The notes below the pieces were generated by a model. It searched no databases. It worked only from the letters and a program-made list of their open reading frames with translations, and was not told the origin of the DNA. From Membranipora membranacea (lineage: Eukaryota; Bryozoa; Gymnolaemata; Cheilostomatida; Membraniporidae), in assembly GCA_914767715.1 (NCBI GenBank), contig OU612065.1, positions 31,746,001-31,806,000 on the forward strand: DNA of 60,000 nucleotides. The letters are read 5' to 3'. Shown piece by piece: positions 22,701-33,107 of this stretch (positions are counted from its first letter, which is position 1; the number at the start of each line of letters is the position of its first letter). A program made the position numbers and the translations under genes.

Positions 22701-25700
22701 GAGATTACAGGAATAGCCTGAAGGTGGAAATCGAAGCTCTCGAATTCAAATATCACAGCAGTTGCCATGTTGATGGAATAGCAGCAAGATAAGGAAAAGA
22801 AGGCTGGTACATAAGAGAATCATACCTACTATAACAAAATAATATGTCATGTGAATTGACCCAACATTGGAGTGTGAGTTTGACCGATAAGAGGGTCAGT
22901 AAAATAAAGAACGTTGAGCTAGAAATCACCTAATTCGGCTGAAGTTGAAATCAGACCTCATGTGCCCTAATATGTCAGTAAACACATCAACAATAGAATA
23001 GATTTATAAAACATATAACAACGGATGATGTTATTACATCAAATCCAATATGAGAACACACCATCTTTTTTCTTCTCCAATTTGTTTGTATCTACGTCTT
23101 ATCATCAACACATCATCATGTCACGTTTGGTTCTCCAGGGTTGTGGTATGCGAGGCGGTCTGGCTCGCATCTTTTTCTTGACGGTTATCATCGTTCCGCC
23201 CTGGTCTTGTCATCTTCATCCGCAGAGAGATAGGGCCTACAATAAAGTGGCTCAGATTCAGTGTGGTACGTCTTCACCCTAGACTTGTTTCTTATCACTT
23301 GTCTGCCCTCAAGAGATTCTACTGTAACTTTACTAACAATGGAATCGATCACGGTCATAGGGTTTTTATTGAAAGTGCTTTGCATTTTTGTGGGACTGTC
23401 TCTTTGCACAATTACAGTATCGCCTACATTTACCCAGATGCTTAGGCTTGATTCTTTCCATCAAAGGCAGATTTCATTTTGGACTTTCTTTATCACGATC
23501 TCGAACATTTATATCATCATTAACCAAGCCACGTACACCGGCAGTTAATGTTTTATGTCTCTGCCAAACAAAAGCTCTGATGGAGTTTTCAAGGTAGCTG
23601 GGTGTGGTTTGTTTCGATAGGCCATGACATAATTGGCTAATTCAGCTTTCCAATTGCGGGTTGACATTTTCAACCTGCCAACTAAAGACCTATTCTGCAC
23701 TTCAACTTCTCAAATTGCCTGGGGCCATCTATAGAGGGTCACCTAATAGTGATCAATTCCCAGCAAAGTCAGATAGTCCTTATTAAAACATACACATACA
23801 CATAAACACGGCACTTGTAAACTGAGGGCCATTATCAGATTCGAGTGTGGTAGGTATTCCATATTTGAAGAATATTTTGGCCAGTACTTCTGATGTTTGG
23901 GATGCGGTTGTTGAGCTCATGATAGAATAATCATTAAAGCGTGAATAATAATCTACCATTACCATCACATACTCATTAGTTGGCTGTATGGGACTCAGAA
24001 AGTCTACACTAAAATCTGCCCATGGTTTCTTGGGCAGGTGCGTTACGCTCAGCGGCTCTGTAATTTTACATTGGTGACATTTATTTCCACTTTATGCTCA
24101 ATGTCTCTGTTTACACCAGGCCAATAAACCTTAGTCCTATCCCTAGCCGACGTTCCTACTATCCCAAGATTCCCCTCATGGGCCAAATCTATAACTCGCT
24201 GTCTCAATGATTTTGGAGTCATGATCCTAATACCCCGTAATATAATATGGCCTAACACACAACTTCTGTGGCATTCCATCTGTCTCTACATCAGTCAGTG
24301 ACCTACTGGGGTAGCTAATCACCTGATATTCCCCACTTTGGACCTGGACCAGAACGGCACCTAATCCTACATTTGAGGCATCACTGGTAACCATAGTCTT
24401 ATTGTCTACATCAATATAACCCAGGGTATGGGTGGTACATAGTGCTTGTTTTAGACTTTCAATTGCCTTCCTCTCATTCTGACTAAAATGGAATTGATCT
24501 CTGGCTTCTCCACGAATACGTTTCCTGAGTGGTTCACATGTGTCAAAAAGTAATCTGGGATGAATTTTGAGACATACTGAGTCAGCCCTAAGAAACTGCA
24601 ATTTTCAGCTTGAGATGTAGGTTCACAAGCATTTTGCACAGCCTCTACATGCTTCTGCAATAGGCCTATCCCATTAACAGTCGGTTTGTGTCCTCTAATT
24701 CCCATTATGGGACTCTGAATTTGCACTTAGCTTGGTTTAGGGTTAAATAAGTCTCTCTAAAACCTGATCAATGATTTTGCCATGTTCCTCAGCAGTTTTG
24801 GCATATACAATAACATCATCTGACATATTAGCCACACCTTGGATACCTGCGAGCAGTTTCTTAATCTCATGGTTAACAATCTCAGGGACTGAACTAACAC
24901 CAAAGTTTAGTCACTCAAAGCGGTAGAGTCCTCTATGAGTGGCAAAGGTCGTTATATAGCTGTACTCTGGTTTGATTTCTAAGTTGCTGAACAACCTCCT
25001 ACCATGCATATGCTGAATAATCTCAACCACAGTGGCGAGTGGATGGCGCTAGCGAATCACTGCTGCGTTGTCTCTCCTCATATCGATACACATGCGAATG
25101 TTGTTGTCTTTATGTTTAACTGTACCTGGACAGACATGTACATGATATAGTAGTTATCAATTGCTAGTTAATTTGTTTAGATTTCACTTTTCCTACCCTT
25201 GAGAAGACATTATCAAGCAGATAGACCTCTGTTGTCGACAGGAACCTCTGCTTCCTCACAGTCTACGAAACAGGGGAGACGAGTAGTAAATGAACATGCA
25301 ATGGAGAAAACATATCCATCAGCATCTGCATGATCTATACCAGCACCAGTATCATTGTCATGCAAATTTATCACTCTATTTTGATCATTGAGCTGGTTTC
25401 CTTTAAATCTACCACATCTGCCACATTATTTGGTCCTGTAATTGGACTAATGTTCAGGACCTTTCATTGTTTAGACGTATCCAAATCAGTTTTCAAAGTT
25501 AGTTTATTCTCTCTCAAAAGTTCCCATCTTATCTTGTCAGAAAGAATTCTCGATACTAGTTGATCTCTAATCTTTATAACTGCGTCACGGAATTCACAAC
25601 CGTCTGTCAAGCACCTAAGCTTAGTTGCAAATTGTGATATGGATTCACCAGTATCTTGTGAAGCTTTCCTAAATACAAATGTCTTTGAAATACAGGATTT

Positions 25701-28700
25701 ATCTTTTGAACAAAATGTCCGGTCAGTGTCATCACAAGTTCATCATAATCAGAGTTCTGTGCAGCAGTGTCACCAGGTGTAAATTTCCCGCACGCGCTGC
25801 CCCGCAGTACAGTAGTAGGGACCTCCTTTGGGCACGCAGCCTTGCTTTTAAGGCTTTTATCTCAGGTGAATCTTAACTTCTTCTTTATTGAAGAAACCCC
25901 TTTGAATTTTCACATTGACCAAATTCTTCAGCCCACCAGCATGACCATCTCTTGGAGATTTGAATTCTTTCTCCATCCGGTATAAATGGCTCAGTGTCTC
26001 CGAGGCCAGCCATTGCAGTGCCTGGGGTGACAATTCTAATAGCACTAGCAATACAACTAGCAATGACACCATGCCTATATATTGAATAGGACTACTCATA
26101 GTACTACCTACACCACCTAGTCCTACAAAGTCTATACAAGCAGAAGCATCCATGAGAATAATTTAGAAAATCATCATAATATAATGGCAGCTAGCCATGG
26201 ATCAATAAAATCAAGCATCCTGCCAATCTATTGTCACAAACCCTGCGTAATAGCTAACACTTGATAAAAAGCACTACAATACAGTCACCTGGTAAACTGA
26301 AGTCATCGCCATGTTTTTTTTTCTCTATTCAACCAGTCATGTTTTATGAGATTTTATTATAGAGATGTTTTATTTCATCTTCCCAAAACCACCATCGGAA
26401 AGTTTTTTAAGCTTAGTCTTTGTTTCAGTGAGAAGATAATAACGTGTGTAATGAATCCTGTGTTACGTAGAACAGTAAGACTGGAAACACCACCCCAAAC
26501 ACAATAATCATACCTCATGTTGTGCTATAAATATAATATCTTTATGAATATTATTGATTGCAGTAAGTCACTTCAAAATCAAAATGCTGACTTTAAACTT
26601 GATCTGATGTTGATCTTAATTTTTCTCTAGTGTCTGCGATCTAGCCAGTTTGGAGCTACTAGATGTCAGTAAAAATCATCAACTCACCAAACTGCCAGTC
26701 AACCTGTTGAAGCTCACTAGTCTGAAGTTCCTCGACTGTAGAGGATGTGATTTCTTGACTTTCCCTCCCTATTCTGTCTGTGCACAGGGCCTACAAGCGA
26801 TTCAAAAATACCTGAGAGATCTCGGAAAAGGAATCGGTAAAAAGTTCATTCCAGTGACCGTTATTGGTGAGGCTATGGCTGGGAAAACAAGCCTTGTCAA
26901 ATCAATGCAGAGTGACAGGCGATTTCTGACAACTCGAAACAACATAAACCAGTTAGATGAAGCTACCAAGGTATTCAAGGTCTGTGAGGCTGATGTTGGT
27001 CCTGTTTCTAAGTTGGTGTTTCATGATTTTGGTGGTCAGGTGATCTACCAGTTCTCTTACCAACTATCGTTCAGGTCTCAGTTCGTCCCCCTTCTGGTCA
27101 TAAACATTGGACAATTTGATAGACTTGTGAATGAGTGTGGAAAAGAAGCAGCCTGTCAAAAGGTGTGCTTTGACTGGCTTTCACAACTCTATCTATCCTG
27201 TCCCCAAGCTGGCCCTCCCCTAGTAGTTCTGACTCACCAGGATTGCATCGAAGACCCAGATACATTCGAGGAGAGGTTGAGCCAACTGAAACAAACGACA
27301 GAGAACCTACGCAAAGAGATTATAGCTGAGGAACAGGTTATGGTCCCAGATTCCAGTCCGTTAATTTTGATGGAGAGTTTCCGTGATCTATCACAGCCTC
27401 TACTCACACGACATGAACCTATGGTTATTTCTAGGGAATGTGTAGAAAGTGTAATTACTAACATCAAGTCTGTCCTGCTCTCAATTGGATTACCGTTAAT
27501 TACTGAGATACCAGAAAGCTGGTACTACTTCATGCAGCTCTGTGCTGAGAGAATAGATAAACCCTATCTGACTCTTGAAGAGTTAGATCAAATGTTTCCG
27601 GATGACAAAGAGCGATTCATTCTCCAATACCTACATGAAATAGGAAAAATCATGTGGTATAGGAACAGAGGCAGACTGGCTAACGTTGTGTTCCATAGAA
27701 TCGAGCTACTCACCAAAGTAGTTGAGCTTCTCTTTGATCACTCTGGAAAGACTGCTTGGGATCGGCGTTTGAATGAGTTCCAGCCATTTCCGTATAATGG
27801 ACATGGTATCAGCAAGAGAATCTACAAACAGATGGTTGAAAAGTTTCTTCAATCCGGAATGATGAACACCATTCTTCTAACAAATCTCATCGTCAATGAA
27901 TCAGAGTTGACTGCAGAGCTCGCGATTGAAGTACTTAGAGTCTTCCATCTGATATGTGGCCCAATCCATGAGGATGGAGCATATCACTACATAATCCCAT
28001 ACTTCAGTCAGAAGTTGATCACAGTGCTTGAAACTGGGAAATATATTCCAATGAAAGTGGATCTGTGCTTCAACGGATTGGCAATGCCTGGGTATATTTA
28101 CCACATACTCACTGCAATCTTTGTGGATCATAACATCGAACAGTCAGGACACATTGATGTCGGCAGGAATGGTGCTTGTGTCGTAGATATAAACGGAACA
28201 GTCAAATACTTTTCCCACAGTCATTCTGAGAGAACCATAACCATTCTAACATTGACCAAACCAAAACACATTGTCAAATCCTGGAAGAAACAGATGTCGA
28301 ATGTGCGGCATTTGACATCAAAAGTTAAATCTGTCTGGAAGGGAGCTCACTTTGACACTGTCTTTTACTGCTCACACTGTCTGATCAAAAAGGAGGATAT
28401 GCCTACAAACAAAGTCAACCCAACATGGCTCAACCTGGATGAGTCACCTGCTCAGCCACTTACCGCTAATAGAAAGTATACCGGTGAGGAAGCTGTGAAA
28501 TGTGAATATGATGGTGCCGCTTCAGACCTTCCATCAATTCCATTTCCCCTACTTAGTCCATGTGAGTATGCGCCAATCTTAATGTGAATCATGTCTTTGA
28601 TAGTACATAAATAAAAATACATCACCCAACTATATTATAAGATATTGCGGCACTAATAAGCGAGAAGCTTTTCTTGTAGGCTTTGAACTCATAATAACCT

Positions 28701-31700
28701 ATACCGCCAATTTTTCCTAGTTAAGACCATGATAAGATAACAAATCTGTTCAAAATAAACTCTTGCAATCAAATTTTCTAGCTGAGTGATGATCATCCAT
28801 TACCTTACAACATAATAATGATAAATCCTTATTTCATATGGCAGGTGACATCATTACAAAGCATGGAATTAAAGCATTGGACAACTACCTACTGGACATC
28901 GAACCTGAGCAGAATGTACAGAGTATGTTTATTCTTATCTTACCAATGTGTGCAAGCATCATAAATGTTAGCTGACTTGTAAAAATCTTGTCAAATTAAA
29001 ATAAGTGAAGTTGGAGATACACTAAAGTCTCAGTCGCACTGTCCAAGTTAGTGTAGATACTTTTTTCTTTGGAGGTAATGTGTGCTCAACCAATGGTACA
29101 AAAGTTTCAGAGTTGAGTTGTAGACGGGTAGAGATTGGATATTGTGTGAAAGTATGAAAGTCCTTTTTCCTACTTCCTAAATCTGTTTGTTTTATGTTCT
29201 CTAGCTGCTGCCTTACCCTCATCTCAACCTGACAATGTGCAAGCACCTGCAGATTTACAGTCAGCACAGATAGATGATATTATGAGTATTGTAAACTCAG
29301 ATACAGCACCAATCGATCTACCATTCGCTCGGTCTGCCATGAACCACAGAACACAGGTACCTATTATCATCTAATTTTGTAGTCATATTATGGTTCAAAA
29401 GCACTGGCTGTCATGTTGTCTAGTAAAAGCCAAACTTGGACTAGGCTGAAAGAAATTTTGCAGGCAATTTTCTATATAACTGACTTGAGCAAAACAATTA
29501 AAAGATGTTTTTTCAGGAAGTGTATCCAATGTCAGAGACCCGTGGAAGAGCCCTAATCATATCTAACAATTACAACAACTCCAGACTGGGCTCAGAACAT
29601 GACTATGATAACATGAAGAGAATGCTGACCAAACTAGGATTTATCACTGTTGGTGATCATCAGAACTATAGTGCTCAGGTAAACTCAGTACGAAACTCGT
29701 CTCACAATAGGTCCATTCACATGCAAAGCAGAAATCTCCATTGTCACAGGGTAATGCACCTACTACCAATACTAAGTTCCAATAAATGTGATGGATTATC
29801 TATATATTTTATATAGAATTTTAGCCATATCTCTTGAATTGGGTGTAAACATCAGGTGAAGTCATATCTTTGTTGGATGATAATATTATTCAGGAGATGA
29901 TAAAGGAGATCCACAAAGAGACACAACTGGTTGATCCACAGACAGGAGAATCAGTACATGCCCATCTGGGGTCATTTGTCTTAGTAGTTACAAGCCATGG
30001 CCATGAAGGAACAGTAGGAGGATCAGATGGTAAACAGATCAGGATCATAGACATGATCGGGCTACTGTCTCCTAAGAACTTTCCTGCTATGAAGGGAAAG
30101 CCAAAGATTGTAATGATCCAGGCTTGCGCAGGCAGTAAGTAAAGCCTATATATTGTGTCTATATTCTGCATTGATGATGATTTTTCTTTTAATTAACCAG
30201 ACAAATAAGTGTTCTTGACTCAAGTTGAATGAGAGTTCACAATCAACATCCAACAGTTGTAGTTTCGTAGCTCGATCTTGGATAAGGGTGGTTTTGAGAC
30301 TTGTCTTCTACTCGTGCAACTGCAAAAACTGCTTACCTGTCCTCAAATTTAAGCTAATTGACATTTTCTCTATATTTTAGGTCAGAGAGAAATGCTGCTC
30401 ACTGACACAACTCCTCCCGCTCCAGCCAATCAGAACCAGCCTGGAGTAGATATTGTGCAGCAGCCCCCTGTATCTGATGATGACTTACAAGATGCTGATC
30501 CTGCAGATATCTCTACTGCTGACTTCATAATCATGCAGTCAAGCTTTGAATGTAAGTAAACTAGGTTTATTACAGACTGGGTGGTATAAGAGCTCAGAAG
30601 GCTGCAAGTAGAGGTTTGTGGCATCACATTTAAAAAAATTGAATTGATAATCCAATTTCACAAAATTACGCTTGCAGCCATCTAAGCAGCAGACTTGACC
30701 AAATTTTGTTTTCACTTTCATAAAACCAATTTATTCCTGAGAGTGTATTCACAATACTTGATAGAAGCAGCTCGATGTGAGAAATAATGAGCAATGTTGT
30801 AATAATTATGTTTCAACAGAACAGTTGGTTCTTTTTCAGCCAAAAACTCAGATTTAAATAGACTGTAATTATGTTTTTGTTTCCAGCTTTCTCCTCCCCT
30901 CGACGAGCTAGCATAGGCTCACCATTCATCAGAACACTAGTCACTGTATTCTACAAATATGCTCATCAACTTCATATGGAGGAACTGGCAGCAACTGTAA
31001 GCTTTGCTGCATCCATTCTTTTATGCACAGTGAATATCCATAAATACAGAAAGATCTAACAGTTGTGTGTTGGTAGCTCATTGTGTATGACATGATGATA
31101 AATTTGCATATTGACTTGAGGCAACTTGTACACTTTGAGAAGCATTTGTCAATTGATTACTTGCATGCCTTTCTCTCACTGTTTTCAATATCTAATATGT
31201 CTATTCATAGATAAGACAGATGGTTGCGAAGATCGGAGTACAGAGGACAGAATATCTGCTCAGAACCAGAACATATAACACAGCGAGAGCTCATGTCGCC
31301 TCTATGCCTCAGACTAGATGCACATTTCTTACTGAGAAACTCTATTTTCAAACTGGAGTTAATATGAGGATAGAGAACCACCCTGGCTCACTGACAAATC
31401 CTGTGTTACCCAATCCAACAGCTACTAGGATTCACCCGGAATCAGGTAAGTCATTGCTGGGAATTATTTATTAATGTCATTGATGAGTTTTCAACGTTAT
31501 TCACTCTCTGTGATTGGAGGGGCACTTGTTTGAGTTATTCTGCCACTCCTCGGCGTAGCGATGATTGTATTCTGATAGCATATTGATATAGAGTTTCCCA
31601 TTACGGCCGATGGAACTGAGTTGATCATATCAAACATGTAAATAACTTTGATCTGATACTAATGGGTGTTCAAAGCTATAGATATTTATGTTATTGGAAG

Positions 31701-31808
31701 GTGCCTTACTTTATTCCTATACTTATAACTGTAGATGAAACACTAACCATTCAGAGCGAAGGGCGCACTGTCAGACAGGCCACTTACTATAAGTGGTCAG
31801 TAAGATGA
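12960..31808 (+). CDS. LRR-Roc-COR-caspase gene, 5'-truncated copy (whole locus)
   Basis: Fifteen exon segments join in one frame into a predicted product of about 1,370 residues: N-cap exon, five LRR exons, one large exon (26,631-28,561) with the last LRR, Roc GTPase and COR, two linker exons and six caspase-region exons. Every LRR exon ends in phase 2 and begins with the base that completes Ser or Arg, so exons can be added or lost without frame change. LRRs usually sense a ligand, Roc-COR is a GTP-dependent dimerising switch, and caspases cut after Asp; a cytosolic sensor-switch-protease is inferred. The 5' exons seen in the paralogue at 56,432 are deleted here, and the remaining first exon has no ATG at its start and no acceptor. 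The first in-frame ATG is near 13,069. The gene may be expressed from a new start or may be a recent pseudogene; everything downstream is intact. Confidence 0.8.
13681..13745. repeat. (TA)n microsatellite in an LRR-gene intron
   Basis: About 28 bp of pure TA/AT repeat. The window ends inside the paralogous TA tract at 59,985-60,000. Confidence 0.9.
13997..14170 (+). CDS. LRR exon, type 1, intact (58 codons)
   Basis: Acceptor ATTACAG, donor GTAGGT. Two repeats: SLVNLEELRISGD, then SLPEGIGNLESLKKLVI ending LKELPES. The LPxxIGxLxxLxxLxL pattern is typical of LRRs in Roco and plant-like intracellular proteins. This copy has about 13 extra codons (GGLSFPPHGGL) compared with the exon at 17,666. 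Confidence 0.85.
14759..14800 (+). pseudogene. Vestigial LRR exon: acceptor and first codons only
   Basis: The conserved intron end and CATCACATCTCTTGTAA (ITSLV) are present, then similarity to the LRR exon stops. About 300 bp of upstream intron (14,341-14,640) is also duplicated at 17,276-17,575. It is a truncated exon unit. Confidence 0.7.
15527..15627 (+). pseudogene. Degenerate LRR exon, type 1
   Basis: Starts CATCACATCTGTTGTAAAAC and ends GCTGCCTGAAAG before GTAAAC, but the acceptor AG has become AC and the middle is shortened and out of frame. It shows loss of a repeat unit from the array. Confidence 0.75.
16015..16383 (+). repeat. Intron remnant of a lost type 2 LRR exon unit
   Basis: Matches 21,140-21,490 (upstream of the LRR exon at 21,550) and, in its second half, 20,015-20,150 (upstream of the exon at 20,198). 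It breaks off at ACAAGTTTGCT, exactly where the gypsy-like fragment begins, so the exon that should follow is gone. Confidence 0.7.
16384..16626 (-). mobile_element. Gypsy-type integrase fragment
   Basis: Read on the minus strand it encodes CHQCRIIELLSVMHLPKKPW and VMVDYYSRFYDYSIM, the start of a retroviral-type integrase core. It aligns to 23,904-24,140 of the larger remnant. Only about 240 bp is present, with no LTR and no obvious target duplication. Confidence 0.8.
17666..17800 (+). CDS. LRR exon, type 1, intact (45 codons)
   Basis: Encodes ITSLVNLKELSIDGPLRTLP then EGIGNLKSLQKVVITNS and LLNELPE. Acceptor ATTACAG, donor GTAGGT. It begins with A, so the junction codon is Arg instead of Ser. 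Confidence 0.85.
18627..18779 (+). CDS. LRR exon, type 1, intact (51 codons)
   Basis: Encodes SLVNLEELSIISADL, LHTLPEGIGNLKSLKKVGI and LKELPES. Acceptor ATTACAG, donor GTAGGT. Flanking introns are themselves duplicated (17,801-18,500 against 18,780-19,400). Confidence 0.85.
20198..20338 (+). CDS. LRR exon, type 2, intact (47 codons)
   Basis: Encodes MRTLINLEELELSNSKKLKS, LPGWIGELTSLKILNVSGC and LTHLPH. Acceptor ATTACAG, donor GTATGT. It is close to the next exon at 21,550 but different from the type 1 exons. Confidence 0.85.
20571..20715 (-). mobile_element. tRNA-derived SINE-like repeat, copy 1
   Basis: On the minus strand it carries an A-box-like TGGCGCAATCGG followed by GTTAGCGCGC, then a B box GGGTTCGAGTCCCAC, as in tRNA genes. 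A convincing anticodon stem cannot be drawn, and a 70-bp tail follows the B box. A near-identical copy lies 400 bp away. It is more likely a short retroposon than a working tRNA. Confidence 0.65.
20977..21103 (-). mobile_element. tRNA-derived SINE-like repeat, copy 2 (5' truncated)
   Basis: About 124 bp shared with 20,571-20,694 and almost base for base the same, including the B box. It ends at GCGCGCTAACC, inside the A-box region, so the promoter half is lost. Confidence 0.65.
21550..21690 (+). CDS. LRR exon, type 2, intact (47 codons)
   Basis: Encodes MRTLVNLEELNIFNSKKLKS, LPDWIGELTSLKFLNVSDC and QLTRLPD. Acceptor ATTACAG, donor GTATGT, phase 2. AG plus T of the exon at 26,631 gives Ser. 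Confidence 0.85.
21780..22205. repeat. Imperfect tandem duplication of about 230 bp in intron
   Basis: The stretch around GGACCAAAGCAATAGATAGT to CCTCTGAGGTTC occurs twice (about 21,790-21,965 and 22,020-22,190). Non-coding. From here to about 23,050 I see nothing else. Confidence 0.65.
23190..25990 (-). mobile_element. Gypsy/Ty3-type LTR retrotransposon remnant (gag-pol)
   Basis: Read from high to low coordinates: a gag segment (about 25,480-25,985; RKASQDTGESISQFATKLRC, IRDQLVSRILSDKIRWELL); a reverse transcriptase piece (about 24,770-25,140; FGVSSVPEIVNHEI and MSDDVIVYAKTAEEH); the connection and RNase H (24,300-24,725; VTSDASNVGLGAVLVQ); integrase zinc-finger part (24,050-24,240; VIDLAHEGNLGIVGT); integrase core (23,783-24,050; VMVDYYSRFNDYSIM, SDNGPQFTSAVF); and the C-terminal part with AYRNKPHPATLKTPSELLFG, down to about 23,190. 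Several stops and frame changes interrupt it, and a microsatellite interrupts the integrase. No LTR pair, primer site or target duplication was found. It lies antisense in the intron before the Roc exon. Confidence 0.85.
26631..28561 (+). CDS. Large exon: last LRR, Roc GTPase, COR and C-x-x-C region
   Basis: One open exon of about 643 codons. A final LRR (TSLKFLDCRGCDFLTFPP) runs into GLQAIQKYLRDLG, the usual entry to Roc. The Roc domain has a P-loop (GEAMAGKTS), a switch-II DFGG in KLVFHDFGGQ, and a THQD base motif (VVLTHQD). COR follows with IPESWYYFMQLCAERIDKPY, LTLEELDQMF and FHRIELLTKVVELLFDH. Near the end is YCSHCLIKKEDMP, a possible zinc-binding pair. All GTP-binding signatures are intact, so the switch is predicted active. 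Acceptor TTTTTCTCTAG, donor GTGAGT, phase 1. No kinase domain as in LRRK and no death domain as in DAPK is seen after COR. Confidence 0.9.
28845..28922 (+). CDS. Linker exon 1 (26 codons)
   Basis: Encodes DIITKHGIKALDNYLLDIEP and ends before GTATGT. Phase 1 on both sides. Helical in character; no family recognised. Confidence 0.7.
29205..29356 (+). CDS. Linker exon 2 leading into the caspase domain
   Basis: Encodes a Pro/Gln/Asp-rich stretch (LPSSQPDNVQAPADLQSAQI) then DLPFARSAMNHRTQ. Acceptor TTCTCTAG, donor GTACCT, phase 0. Asp residues (NSDTAPID) could serve as prodomain cleavage sites; this is inference. Confidence 0.75.
29517..29678 (+). CDS. Caspase p20 start exon
   Basis: Encodes EVYPMSETRGRALIISNN then NNSRLGSEHDYDNMKRM and LTKLGF. 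This fits the caspase YxMxxxxRGxALIINN opening, and the Arg in NNSRLGSEHD matches the first substrate-pocket Arg of caspases. Acceptor TTTTTTCAG, donor GTAAAC, phase 0. Confidence 0.9.
29894..30134 (+). CDS. Caspase catalytic exon (His and Cys)
   Basis: Encodes QEMIKEIHK-type helix sequence, then GSFVLVVTSHGHEGTVGGSD (catalytic His in SHGHEG), KQIRIIDMIGLLSP, and KGKPKIVMIQACAG with the nucleophilic Cys. The pentapeptide is QACAG; most caspases have QACRG, QACQG or QACGG. Acceptor TTATTCAG, donor GTAAGT, phase 1. Confidence 0.92.
30381..30551 (+). CDS. Caspase intersubunit linker and start of p10
   Basis: Encodes SQREMLLTDTTPPAPANQNQ, a long Pro/Gln-rich loop, then DDDLQDADPADISTADFIIM. The DADPAD stretch is a likely self-processing site, and ADFIIMQSSFE matches the p10 DFL-Y-ST strand. 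The linker is somewhat longer than in small executioner caspases. Confidence 0.87.
30887..30996 (+). CDS. Caspase p10 exon with substrate-pocket Arg
   Basis: Encodes SPRRASIGSPFIRTLVTVF and YKYAHQLHMEELAAT, matching the caspase SWRNxxxGSWFIQxL helix. Arg in SPRRAS is at the place of the second pocket Arg, while the aromatic Trp before it is absent. Acceptor GTTTCCAG, donor GTAAGC. Confidence 0.88.
31211..31445 (+). CDS. Caspase p10 end exon
   Basis: Encodes IRQMVAKIGVQRTEYLLRTR, then MPQTRCTFLTEKLYFQTG, the usual caspase closing strand (KLYF), then a Pro-rich tail. Acceptor TTCATAG, donor GTAAGT, phase 1. Confidence 0.88.
31735..31808 (+). CDS. Last exon, short basic tail
   Basis: Encodes DETLTIQSEGRTVRQATYYK then WSVR and TGA at 31,806-31,808. 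A GTGGTC donor after TACTATAA would instead join in phase to a sequence near 31,851-31,947 coding YRYRYRQFMNVCKLYTTG and a short hydrophobic end; this is possible but weaker. Confidence 0.65.
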
Positions 31809-33038
31809 AATCTATCATCTTCATACTTCCTCTGACTCCTCTACTACAAACAGATACAGATACAGATATAGACAGTTCATGAATGTATGTAAACTCTACA
31901 CAACAGGTGCTCTTATTACACTGACCATCATATCAGGTACTAGAAGTTAAGTTGATCTGACAACATTGTCACAACCACTGTTATAGGAGTTTTCACAGGG
32001 TGACAATCGAATAGAGCTTCTACAGAACCAATATATGATTTTACAATGTATCACTGAGATAAATCATGATTATCATATAAATATTTCATTTTATTTTTGG
32101 ATCGATCCTGTATATCTTGGTATTCTATGATATACTGTGCTATGCAGTAGTATGTTGGATAAGGTCTCATTTTCAATTTAGTATGAGATATGTAGAATTT
32201 TTGATTCAAGAGTTTTAATCAGCCAAACTAGAATGGTAATGTATTCATGCGAGCATCAGTTTTTCAACTTTCACCTAACCATCATTCCCTGTTAATGGTC
32301 AGACAACTCCTATTCCCAAGATGTATATTAGATAAAATGTACTGAATATATTTTATATCAATGATACATCTTTTATTCATGATATATATATATATAACTA
32401 GTTCTAACCATTGCAGAAGCACTGTTTACCTCTGGGGCACTGTACTATTTTGTTTAACTTGACTTACCTTACTGATTGACCAAATATTATGTATTTACTC
32501 ATAGGCCTACAACGATGAGAATTGTTTAATTTGTGCCATGATTTGTTGCTTGCTACATACTTATACCAATATAATTACCTGTACTACTTTGATTCAATCA
32601 AGACTCCTTACTGTGTCAGTAATTCAAAACTTCACCACTACTAGACAACCAGTAAGCCATAGTTATGATTATCCAACTTGAAAGTTAATTATAATCAAGG
32701 TATCACGGCTCTTGCTGTAGATTAAAAGTATATTTTGAATTAGAATTCGCAACTCAGAATTCATTACAGCTCTGCTGAAACCGAAGGAGAGGAACTTCAT
32801 GAAAATTTTATTTAACTTTCTGTGGATGTTTCCCATTGTATAATCTCCATAGTATAATCTCGCACTAATGTGTAAAAAGGCTTATTATAGTGTGAGTCAA
32901 GCTCAGTTAGTTTTCTGATTAGACCTTTAGATCGATGAGGGTGTGAAGGAAAGGGTATTGTAAGCATCTCCTGTGGAGGCTGGGGTTAATCTCCAGCCTC
33001 CAAAGCGTTTTAATGATATAAATAGTATAAATATATCG
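31809..33038. other. Intergenic stretch after the caspase gene
   Basis: No gene seen. AT-rich, with a short (AT)n near 32,380 and AATAAA-like strings, but no poly(A) site that can be chosen with confidence. Confidence 0.5.
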
Positions 33039-33107
33039 AATAGCTTACTCTTGTGCAATCAGTGATACAGCACTGCTGTATCACTGATTGCACCTGAGTA
33101 AGCTATT
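33039..33107. repeat. Nested palindrome (12-bp outer and 20-bp inner arms)
   Basis: Outer arms AATAGCTTACTC and GAGTAAGCTATT. Inner arms start GTGCAATCAGTGATACAGCA around a single central C. It could extrude as a cruciform of about 69 bp. No clear target duplication. Confidence 0.8.

Noticed and set aside
23261-23548. Plus-strand membrane-like frame
   Set aside because: Antisense shadow of the integrase C-terminal region.
25857-26153. Minus-strand 98-residue frame taken as a separate gene
   Set aside because: It overlaps the start of the gypsy gag remnant and changes frame relative to it; treated as part of the element.
33039-33107. Another micro-element of the 7-bp-duplication type
   Set aside because: The arms do not begin CA and no 7-bp flanking duplication is found; listed only as a palindrome.
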